Shown here: one piece after another, positions 24,429 to 31,274 of the stretch
Position numbering within the stretch: the first letter of the stretch is position 1
Layout of the letters: every line of letters starts with the position of its first letter
The notes under the pieces: generated by a model
What the model saw: only the letters and a program-made list of their open reading frames with translations
The model's database searches: none
Told to the model about the DNA's origin: nothing
Program-made: the position numbers and the translations under genes
Assembly: GCA_004173185.1 (NCBI GenBank)
Contig: SEFZ01000003.1
Coordinates: 1-64,000 of the forward strand
Reading direction: 5' to 3'
Length of the DNA: 64,000 bases
Origin: Sphingomonadales bacterium
GTDB lineage: Bacteria; Pseudomonadota; Alphaproteobacteria; Sphingomonadales; Sphingomonadaceae

Positions 24429-26297
24429 ATGAAACTCGATTTTATCCCGCTCGACAAGCTGGTTATCGCCAAGGCGAACATGCGCGGCACTGGAAGGGCG
24501 CCCGACGTGTCCGACATATTGCCGACCGTCCGCTCGCGCGGCATTCTTGTGCCGATACTCGTACGCCCGCGCGCCGATGACGCAGATGGCTTCGAAATCG
24601 TCGCGGGTCGGCGGCGTTTCACCGCCGCCAGCAAGGTCGTCTCCGAAGGCGGACCCGACCGTCCCGCGCCGTGCGCGATCCTCGACGATGCCGATGACGC
24701 TGACGCCATCGAGGCGTCGATGATCGAAAATCTCGCGCGCGTCGCACCCGACGAGGTCAGTCAGTGGGAAGCTTTCGTCAAACTCGCGAAGGCGGGACGG
24801 AATGTCGAGGAAATCGCCGCGAACTTCGCTTTCGAACCCAAAGCGGTGAAGCGCATCCTTGCGCTTGGCAATCTCTTGCCGCGCGTCCGCACCCTTTATC
24901 GTCATGGCGAAATCGACCCGAACACGGTTCGCCACCTCACCCTCGCCTCGAAACGCCAGCAAAATGCCTGGCTTGCGCTTCGCGACGACGAAAATGCATG
25001 GTGCCCGACCGGGCACCAGCTCAAAGCGTGGCTGTTTGGCGGCACCGCGATCAAAACCGCGCATGCGCTGTTCGACGTCGAGGCGAGCGGCCTTGCCATA
25101 ATTGCCGACCTGTTCGGCGAGGAGCCGCTGTTTGCCGACAGCGATGCTTTCTGGGCCGCACAGATGGTCGAGGTCGAGACGCGCAAACTCGCCTATATCG
25201 AGGACGGGTGGAGCGACGTGGTCCTGCTCGAACGCGGCGCGCGATTCCGGCAATGGGATTATTGCCATACGTCGAAGCGCAAAGGCGGACGTGTCTATAT
25301 CGAGGTCCTCGATAGCGGCGAGATCGGCTTTCACGAAGGCTATGTCGGTGCGAAGGAAGCCGAGGCGCGGGCGCGCGGCGATGAGGGCGACGGCGCGCCG
25401 AAGACCGAGCGGCCCGAAGTGTCGGGACCGATGAACGCCTATATCGATCTCCACCGGCATGCGGCAGTGCGCGCCGAGATGGTGAAGCATGGCGGCGTCG
25501 CGCTCCGCGCGCTTGCGGCGCATGTCATCGCGAGCGCCGATCATTACCGCGTCGATCTGCAATCCTATGTCTGCGCGAAGGACGCGGTGCAGGAAAGCGT
25601 CGAGACATGCGGCAGCGAGGTTCTGTTCGACGAGCGCCGCCGCGCGGTACTTGCCGTGCTTGGCTTCGATCCCGAAAGCCCGACCGTGACCGCGCGCTAT
25701 GGCGGACAACGCCGCTTCGCGCCGATCTTCGCGCGATTGCTTGAACTGCCCGACCCGGTCATTCTCGACATCATCGCCATCGTGATGGGCGAGACGCTGG
25801 CTGCGGGCAGCGAGGCCGTCGAAATGATCGGCTTCCATCTGGGCGTCGAGATGCGCGACGTCTGGCAGCCCGATAGCGCGTTCTGGGACCTCATCCGCGA
25901 CAAGGAATTGCTCGGCAAGATCGTCGCCGAGATCGCCGGGGACGATGTTGCGGCGGCCAATGGCAACGAAAAGGCGAAGGCGCTGAAAACGATCATCGCC
26001 GATCATCTGGGCGGCGAAAATGGTCGGCCGCAGGTCGCGCCATGGGTGCCGAAGTGGATGGCGTTTCCGCCCGCGCCCTACACGGCGCGAGGCGGGGTCG
26101 GCAGCGTCGAGGCCGAGGCGCGGATGCTGTCGATGCTTGCCGACGACGCGGGTCCGCTCGTCGACGAGGGCGCCGACGAAGAAGATGGTCGCGAGGCTGC
26201 AGCCGAAATTGCTGACGTGGTCGATGATGCCGGCGAGAGCGGCGGTGCGGAAACCAAAGCCGACGATCAGGCCGGTGCCACGCCGCTGGCTGCGTAG
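24429..26297 (+). CDS. ParB/RepB/Spo0J-family protein
   Basis: A 622-residue protein with an N-terminal ParB nuclease/CTPase-like domain (about residues 5-110: IPLDKLVIAKANMR, GILVPILVRP, EIVAGRRRFTAA). A helix-turn-helix region follows (VEEIAANFAFEPKAVKRILALG, in part), then a long C-terminal region of unknown role with an acidic tail. GGAG at 24420-24423 favours ATG 24429 over ATG 24417. No parA partner is in the window. In integrative elements such proteins aid maintenance or regulate transfer. A strong terminator follows. Confidence 0.88.
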   Translation: MKLDFIPLDKLVIAKANMRGTGRAPDVSDILPTVRSRGILVPILVRPRADDADGFEIVAGRRRFTAASKVVSEGGPDRPAPCAILDDADDADAIEASMIENLARVAPDEVSQWEAFVKLAKAGRNVEEIAANFAFEPKAVKRILALGNLLPRVRTLYRHGEIDPNTVRHLTLASKRQQNAWLALRDDENAWCPTGHQLKAWLFGGTAIKTAHALFDVEASGLAIIADLFGEEPLFADSDAFWAAQMVEVETRKLAYIEDGWSDVVLLERGARFRQWDYCHTSKRKGGRVYIEVLDSGEIGFHEGYVGAKEAEARARGDEGDGAPKTERPEVSGPMNAYIDLHRHAAVRAEMVKHGGVALRALAAHVIASADHYRVDLQSYVCAKDAVQESVETCGSEVLFDERRRAVLAVLGFDPESPTVTARYGGQRRFAPIFARLLELPDPVILDIIAIVMGETLAAGSEAVEMIGFHLGVEMRDVWQPDSAFWDLIRDKELLGKIVAEIAGDDVAAANGNEKAKALKTIIADHLGGENGRPQVAPWVPKWMAFPPAPYTARGGVGSVEAEARMLSMLADDAGPLVDEGADEEDGREAAAEIADVVDDAGESGGAETKADDQAGATPLAA

Positions 26298-26303
26298 AAA
26301 GGG

Positions 26304-26333
26304 AGAGGGGCGGTATTGTGCCGCCCCTCTTTT
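26304..26333 (+). terminator. Intrinsic terminator after parB-like gene
   Basis: AGAGGGGCGG pairs with CCGCCCCTCT around TATTGTG and runs into TTTT. It closes the ardC-DUF2958-parB group 7 bp after the stop. Confidence 0.85.
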
Positions 26334-26362
26334 ACGCATCACTATGCCGCTGAAATTTTCGG

Positions 26363-26446
26363 CGCGCCGCCCCTCGGGGGGCGGCGCGGGTGGGAATGAA
26401 AAATCGCGCGGCGCGGCCCCTTGCGGAGCACGCGCCGCGCGATTTT
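26363..26446. repeat. Two consecutive GC-rich hairpins
   Basis: First hairpin: CGCGCCGCCCC (26363-26373) and GGGGCGGCGCG (26378-26388). Second: a perfect 16-bp inverted repeat, AAAATCGCGCGGCGCG (26400-26415) against CGCGCCGCGCGATTTT (26431-26446), with a 15-base loop. The A/T ends make the second a candidate bidirectional terminator. They lie between convergent genes. Confidence 0.75.
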
Positions 26447-26542
26447 ACGTGTCGTTCTGGATGGGCGCGCGGCAGGCCTGCGGCGCCGCGCGGCGTTATT
26501 GGGATCGCGGTCCGGACCCGATTGCGTTCGGCGGGATGCCGG

Positions 26543-26836
26543 TCAGCTCAGGAGGCGGCGCAGGAAATAGACGCGGAAGAGATCGAGAAGCGCTTCCGCT
26601 GCCTCATTGTCGTTGGCGTGCGCGGTGACCTCCAGCGCGCCGTCCGGCGCTGCATGATATTCGAACGGATGAACGCCGGTGAGGCGCAGGCGGGCCGGGT
26701 CGATCCCGTCGCGGCGGAGCGCCATATGAGCGTCGTCGTCGATCGCAAGCCCGATCCATATGCCCGCGCTCCGCGCTGCAATCATGTCGAGGTCGGTGCT
26801 TTCGGCCGCAATGTTGAACTGTGCCTTCGCGTTCAT
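26543..26836 (-). CDS. Small hypothetical protein
   Basis: A 97-residue acidic protein, MNAKAQFNIAAESTDLDM..., with HMALRRDGIDPARLRLTG and VTAHANDNEAAEALLDLF. The chosen ATG has AGGGGA a few bases upstream; a longer in-frame extension to 27139 is Arg-rich and looks non-coding. I do not recognise a domain. Similar small genes are frequent beside DUF736 genes on sphingomonad elements. It is divergent from the DUF736 gene. Confidence 0.6.
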   Translation of the reverse strand: MNAKAQFNIAAESTDLDMIAARSAGIWIGLAIDDDAHMALRRDGIDPARLRLTGVHPFEYHAAPDGALEVTAHANDNEAAEALLDLFRVYFLRRLLS

Positions 26837-27268
26837 GTCGGGTCCCCTGTCGTTCGAGCGCCCATCCAAGGACGCCGTCAATTCCGGACGCTTCGATCGC
26901 CCCACGAGTCGGGTCCGCACGCCGCTGCATTGCATCGAACGGCCGCGCTTGGCCACCGCCTTTCGGTGAACCGTTCTCCAGATATTCTTGTCCATCGTTC
27001 GCTTCCCGTCGATGGTCAGGGACCGTTCCGGTGCCGGGTGAGCGGTCTGGCCGGGCGCGAACCGGCGCGCAACGGACGGGCCCGCGCTTTTTTCCCCGCC
27101 CGCATGCGGGCTCCTCGCGCCGACGCGTTCCGCGTCCAAAAAAGCGCGGTCCGTCCGTCCTTCGCTTGCGCTGCGGCCCTTCGGGTGCGCGCCAGTTCCG
27201 GGGCGCCCGTCCTGTCTCTGCTCACGCCCCGGGGATGGTCCCTGGCGGCGATTTCAAGGAGACGAACA
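26837..27268. other. Divergent intergenic region with long inverted repeat
   Basis: It lies between a minus-strand small gene and the DUF736 gene. ACGGACGGGCCCGCGCTTTTTT (27072-27093, cited in part) has a near-perfect inverted copy at 27138-27158 ending in CCGTCCGT, differing by one indel and one base. The 14-bp palindrome GCCCGCATGCGGGC lies at 27098-27111 in the loop. It resembles a conserved leader or terminator-antiterminator structure. Confidence 0.55.
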
Positions 27269-27592
27269 ATGGCAGCCATCGGCTTTGTGAACGGCACCAT
27301 CGAAAAAGGTTTCGTTGGCCAGCTCAAGACGCTCTCGATCCGCGCAAGCATCGAAGTCAGCCCGAACCGCAACAAGGCGGGCGAAGCCCAGCCCGATTTC
27401 CGGGTCTTTTCGGAAGGCGTCGAGATCGGCGCAGGTTGGGTCCGCACCGGCGAGGTTTCGGGCAAGACCTATGTTTCGCTCAGCCTCGCCGCCCCTGAAT
27501 TCGGGCCGCGCCGGCTCTACGCGAACCTCGGCCGCGCCGCGGGCCAGGACGATGACGACACCTACGCCGTCATCTGGAATCCGGTCGATTGA
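27269..27592 (+). CDS. DUF736 domain protein
   Basis: A 107-residue protein, MAAIGFVNGTIEKGFVGQ..., ending TYAVIWNPVD. It has the family pattern of a single small beta-rich domain (LKTLSIRASIEVSPN...PDFRVFSEGVEIGAGWVR). DUF736 genes are markers of alphaproteobacterial plasmids and integrative elements; function unknown. AAGGAGACG at 27257-27265 sets the start. Confidence 0.88.
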   Translation: MAAIGFVNGTIEKGFVGQLKTLSIRASIEVSPNRNKAGEAQPDFRVFSEGVEIGAGWVRTGEVSGKTYVSLSLAAPEFGPRRLYANLGRAAGQDDDDTYAVIWNPVD

Positions 27593-27678
27593 GGATCGGC
27601 CCCCGCGCCCGCTCCGGCGGGCGCGGGCCTCTTCCTTTTCGTTGTTTCGCCGTCAAATTCCGCTAGGATTCTAGAGCG

Positions 27679-28581
27679 ATGAAAACCGATCTCGATCATC
27701 TTCCCGAGCGCAAACGCCGCGATCTCGAACGCATCGTCGAAATTCTTTTCGCCGAGTTCGAGGACGCGACCGCGATCTCCACGCAGACGTGGAAGAAGCA
27801 GGGGCGCATCCTCAAGGTCATTCTCTATGGCAGCTATGCGCGCGGGGATTGGGTCGCCGATCCAGTCGGCGGCTATTATTCCGACTACGATATCCTCGTC
27901 GTTGTCAGCGACGAGCGGCTGACCGATCCGATCGATTATTGGTACAAGGCCGAGGACCATTTCTTGCGCGAATATGGCATCTCGAAACGGCTGTCGGCGC
28001 CGGTCGGACTGATCGTTCACAGCCTTGGCGACGTGAATTTCCAGTTGTCGCGCGGACGACCCTTCTTCATCGATATCGTGCGCGATGGCATCGTTCTCTA
28101 CGAACTCGGAACGCAGACATTCAACACGCCGATGCCGCTTTCGGTTGAGGAAGCGCGCACCGAAGCTCAGCAATATTTCGAAAAGTGGTTCAAAAGCTCC
28201 AGCGCTTTTCTTCGAAACGCGGGGTATGCAATCAAGGATGGCGAGAGCAATCTCGCGGCGTTCCTGCTGCATCAAGCGACAGAGCATTTTTACCATACCG
28301 TGCTGTTGGTTCAGACCCTTTACAGCCCAAAATCTCACAAGATCGGGTTCCTCCGCGACAAGTCCGAAGACATCGCGCGCGACCTGATTCCGGTCTGGCC
28401 GCGCGACACAAAATTCGCGCGACGCTGCTTCGAATTATTGCAGCAGGCCTACGTCAACGCGCGCTACTCGCCACACTACAAGATCAGCGATGCCGAACTC
28501 GAATGGCTCGTCGAACGCATCCAGCTTCTACAAGTTGAAGTGAAGACGATCGCCGAGCGGCATCTCGCGGAATCAGTGTGA
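27679..28581 (+). CDS. Nucleotidyltransferase-HEPN fusion protein
   Basis: A 300-residue protein. The N-terminal minimal nucleotidyltransferase has ILYGSYARGDW and, after an insert, YYSDYDILVVV with the two metal-binding aspartates. The C-terminal half (about 160-295) is HEPN-like, with ATEHFYHTVLL and the R-x3-H motif in NARYSPHYK. Two-gene MNT/HEPN pairs are known toxin-antitoxin modules in which the nucleotidyltransferase modifies the HEPN RNase; here both are in one chain. A promoter is expected in the 86-bp gap after DUF736. Confidence 0.85.
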   Translation: MKTDLDHLPERKRRDLERIVEILFAEFEDATAISTQTWKKQGRILKVILYGSYARGDWVADPVGGYYSDYDILVVVSDERLTDPIDYWYKAEDHFLREYGISKRLSAPVGLIVHSLGDVNFQLSRGRPFFIDIVRDGIVLYELGTQTFNTPMPLSVEEARTEAQQYFEKWFKSSSAFLRNAGYAIKDGESNLAAFLLHQATEHFYHTVLLVQTLYSPKSHKIGFLRDKSEDIARDLIPVWPRDTKFARRCFELLQQAYVNARYSPHYKISDAELEWLVERIQLLQVEVKTIAERHLAESV

Positions 28582-28773
28582 AGCGAACAGTTCGGGCTGT
28601 TCCGGCGCGCTGAACACCGAGCGCGCTTCGAGCGCTGCGCCGACTGCTTGACGGTAGTGAATCGTGCCGCAGCGCTCGGCTTCTTCGAAACCGACCGGCG
28701 CCCATTCCTCCGCTGGATAGCAGCTCTCGTAGATAGCGCGCGCGGCAGCGCGCAGCCGCATATCGTGCAGCAA
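28573..28773 (-). CDS. Small hypothetical protein
   Basis: A 66-residue protein, MLHDMRLRAAARAIYESCYPAEEW (in part), with a plausible composition and GGAGATGA upstream of a TTG start. ATG 28761 is the alternative start. It converges on the nucleotidyltransferase-HEPN gene with a 9-bp overlap of the 3' ends. I do not recognise a domain. Confidence 0.5.
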   Translation of the reverse strand: MLHDMRLRAAARAIYESCYPAEEWAPVGFEEAERCGTIHYRQAVGAALEARSVFSAPEQPELFASH

Positions 28774-28936
28774 TTCTCATCTCCATCGTCGTCGAATCAT
28801 CGCTGTAGAGCGACTACGCGTAATAGAACATAAAGCGAACATTGTCGCAAGCCGACTAGGGTCGTTTTCGAACTGTGCCGATTGCGACCCTGCCGATCTC
28901 GGTCGGCAAAGAGCAGCCAAGGACGCGTCACGACAG

Positions 28937-29197
28937 GTGACGGCTCTCTTGAAAGTGCTCGATATGACGAAGATTTCCGATCAGACCGCAATCGGTCGCG
29001 CCGCTCAGGCGCGAGAAGGGACACCCTTCCTTTGCTGTGCTCAGGCCGCGTTCTACCTTGGCATGAGCGAAACCACTTTAAAGCAGCACAGGAAGGCTGG
29101 AACCGGTCCGCGGGTGCGGCGGCACAGCCGACATCTTCGTTATCATATCGATGATCTGGATGCCTGGTCGCAGCAAAGTGGCGAGACAAGGAAATGA
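28937..29197 (+). CDS. Helix-turn-helix (excisionase/AlpA-like) protein
   Basis: An 86-residue protein with a MerR/excisionase-type DNA-binding domain: FLCCAQAAFYLGMSETTLKQH, then RRHSRHLRYHIDDLDAW (both cited in part). Such proteins act as recombination directionality factors or regulators on mobile elements. ATG 28964 (MTKISDQ) is an alternative start. It overlaps the TraF-like gene by 4 bp, which ties it to the conjugation operon. Confidence 0.75.
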   Translation: MTALLKVLDMTKISDQTAIGRAAQAREGTPFLCCAQAAFYLGMSETTLKQHRKAGTGPRVRRHSRHLRYHIDDLDAWSQQSGETRK

Positions 29198-29721
29198 CCG
29201 CCGCGACCGGCTCGCGCGCGCCTGCCGCGCTGCGATGGGGGATCGGGTGCGCCGCACTTGTCATCGGCCTCGGGGTGACAATGTGTCGCCCGCCGCAGCC
29301 CCGCTTCGTCTGGAACGTCAGCGCGAGCGCGCCTATCGGTCTCTGGTTCGTCGCACCCGACGCGGCGATCGATCGCGGCGATATGGTCGTCGCGCGACTG
29401 CCTTCGCAATGGCGGGCGATGGCATCGCGGCGTCGATATCTCCCCGCGAATGTTCCTCTAATCAAGCGTGTCGCAGCCGTTTCCGGCGACACGATATGCG
29501 CGGACGGTCCCAGAATTCGCGTCAACGGCGTCGTCGTCGCAGAGGGTCTGCAGCACGACAAATCGGGCCGGTCGTTGCCGTCATGGCCCGGCTGCAGACT
29601 GCTACGGAACGGCGCCCTGTTGCTCCTGATGGAGCATCCGGCGTCGTTCGACGGTCGCTATTTTGGCCCGACCCAGCACACGGACATCATAGGCAGGGCG
29701 GCACCGCTATGGGTGCGCTGA
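29194..29721 (+). CDS. traF: Conjugal TraF-like S26 signal peptidase
   Basis: A 175-residue membrane-anchored serine peptidase that matures the conjugative pilin. One N-terminal transmembrane helix (about residues 14-32) is followed by the catalytic serine in SASAPIGLW and the catalytic lysine in PLIKRVAAVSGD. The C-terminal GRYFGP is family-typical. It overlaps the transglycosylase gene by 13 bp, as in Tn4371-like elements. Confidence 0.88.
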   Translation: MTAATGSRAPAALRWGIGCAALVIGLGVTMCRPPQPRFVWNVSASAPIGLWFVAPDAAIDRGDMVVARLPSQWRAMASRRRYLPANVPLIKRVAAVSGDTICADGPRIRVNGVVVAEGLQHDKSGRSLPSWPGCRLLRNGALLLLMEHPASFDGRYFGPTQHTDIIGRAAPLWVR

Positions 29722-30398
29722 AGCTTGCAGGACTGGCGCTCGCGCTCGCGATCGCCGCGCCGGCGCGCGCCGATCCGGTCGCGCAATGGCGGCCGCACGT
29801 TGCCGAAGCGTCGGCACGTTTCGGCATTCCCGAAGACTGGATCGAGCGCGTGATGCGCGCTGAAAGCGGTGGAAGAACGATGTTTCGCGGGAAGCCCGTG
29901 ACCAGCCATGCCGGCGCGATGGGATTGATGCAGCTGATGCCGGGCACATGGAAGGAGATGCGCGCGCGCCTCCGTCTTGGCGAAGATCCTCACCAGCCGC
30001 GTGACAACATCCTCGCTGGAACATTCTATCTGCGGTTGATGTACGACCGCTTCGGCTACCCTGGAATGTTCGCGGCCTACAATGCAGGGCCAGGCCGCTA
30101 TGCCGCCTATCTTTCCGGGCGCGAACGCTTGCCGGGCGAAACGATCGATTATCTCGAAAAGGTGGCGGGCGCCGCGCAAACTTCGGGGGCCCAAATGCCG
30201 TCGGCTCGCCCCGCGCGCCCACCTAATGACCCTGCTCCGGACGGAAAGCCGCAGCCCCCCGGCAAAGGTGCTGGCGATATCTTCTTCATCAACAGACCGC
30301 AGCCGCAATCGCGGACGTGGGTTGGGGCTCGTCTCGGCAATGCCAAGAATAACGGGCGCCGGACCGGCTCTCAAGGCCGGCGGCCCCTCCAATTTTGA
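29709..30398 (+). CDS. Lytic transglycosylase of the conjugation system
   Basis: A 229-residue secreted SLT-type enzyme that opens peptidoglycan for the transfer apparatus. The signal peptide is MGALKLAGLALALAIAAPARA. The catalytic Glu is in MRAESGG, and the GLMQLMPGTW and AAYNAGPGR motifs follow. The C-terminal 60 residues are Pro/Gly-rich and disordered. ATG 29709 lies inside traF in another frame; upstream codons of this frame are not signal-like. Confidence 0.9.
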   Translation: MGALKLAGLALALAIAAPARADPVAQWRPHVAEASARFGIPEDWIERVMRAESGGRTMFRGKPVTSHAGAMGLMQLMPGTWKEMRARLRLGEDPHQPRDNILAGTFYLRLMYDRFGYPGMFAAYNAGPGRYAAYLSGRERLPGETIDYLEKVAGAAQTSGAQMPSARPARPPNDPAPDGKPQPPGKGAGDIFFINRPQPQSRTWVGARLGNAKNNGRRTGSQGRRPLQF

Positions 30399-30409
30399 TG
30401 CGCTGATGA

Positions 30410-30441
30410 GCGCGCTTCGCGCGCAGATTTTTGTCTTTTTT
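30410..30441 (+). terminator. Intrinsic terminator after transglycosylase gene
   Basis: GCGCGC-TTC-GCGCGC (30410-30424) followed by AGATTTTTGTCTTTTTTT. Confidence 0.8.
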
Positions 30442-30573
30442 TGCAACAAAATCGGTTCCTCCGCCGCCGCTTCGCGGCGCCTACGCTATCGCTCCGGCGG
30501 CCCTGACAGCCGCTCCGCCACCCGTCGTCGAGGGAGGGTCCTCGAATGGTCGGGGAGAGAAAAGGAGCATGTC

Positions 30574-30930
30574 ATGTACGTACATCAGAACATCGGCGCG
30601 GCGTCGGATCGCATCTTGGCTGCATTGGTTTCGGGACTGGAAATCGAGTTTGGACGCGGTGCGGGCACGGCTTTGGCGAAGCGGTTTCTCGAAGCCGAAG
30701 AAGTCGATTTTCACTGGGATGCGCGCTGCGGGGAACGCTGGATCGGCGCTTACGACAGCATGGACGACGAAGGCGTCGAACTCGATCGGATCGCGATCTG
30801 GGGCAAGTTCCAAGGCGAATTCTTCACGGCAATGATGATCGTGGATGGCGATGGAATGGCGCACGGGATGATGGGGCGCCGCAGCTTTGTTAGCGCAGAG
30901 GAGGCCCAGGAGGCATGTGCCGACGGATGA
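30574..30930 (+). CDS. Hypothetical protein
   Basis: A 118-residue acidic protein, MYVHQNIGAASDRILAALVSG (in part), with FHWDARCGERWIGAYDS and a Met-rich GDGMAHGMMGRRSF. AAAGGAGC at 30560-30567 sets the start. No domain recognised. It stands alone between two terminators on the element, upstream of the relaxase. Confidence 0.7.
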   Translation: MYVHQNIGAASDRILAALVSGLEIEFGRGAGTALAKRFLEAEEVDFHWDARCGERWIGAYDSMDDEGVELDRIAIWGKFQGEFFTAMMIVDGDGMAHGMMGRRSFVSAEEAQEACADG

Positions 30931-30948
30931 TGCTCTGTCCCGGTTCGA

Positions 30949-30982
30949 GGAGCGGCGCTCTCGCAGCGTCGCTCCTTTGTTT
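30949..30982 (+). terminator. Intrinsic terminator
   Basis: GGAGCGGCGCT (30949-30959) pairs with AGCGTCGCTCC (30965-30975) with one G-T pair, followed by TTTGTTT. Confidence 0.7.
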
Positions 30983-31140
30983 CGCCTCGGCTTGCGGATC
31001 AACGGGAAGGAAGTGACGGATTTGCGGCGATTTGGAAGTGGAGCGCGTAAGGCAAGATTAAAGCAATGGTGCCTGTGCTTCGCGCCTTCGCCATAACTCT
31101 TTGTCTGCACATCCTTTTCCTCGTGTTTCTCGCTAAAATT

Positions 31141-31212
31141 TTGGCACCAGCACCGGGCCGGTGGTGCCAACGCACGATCGGCGCCCTGGAAATCCGCGCC
31201 ATTTTTGGCACC
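31141..31212. other. Candidate oriT region
   Basis: TTGGCACCA (31141-31149) and TGGTGCCAA (31162-31170) form a perfect inverted repeat with a GC-rich loop. A further direct TTGGCACC copy lies at 31205-31212, each copy preceded by TTT. It sits 63 bp before the relaxase start, where origins of transfer of related elements lie. No nick site is recognised. Confidence 0.4.
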
Positions 31213-31274
31213 GGTTTCAATCGTTCTGGATTGCCGTCATCCTCCAATTTCGGCTTCCATTTGTGAGATCTGGA

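Larger units (their letters stand above)
30931..31274. other. Intergenic region before the relaxase
   Basis: No gene is seen. It contains a terminator (30949-30982) and the inverted-repeat block 31141-31212, treated separately as a possible oriT. Confidence 0.6.
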
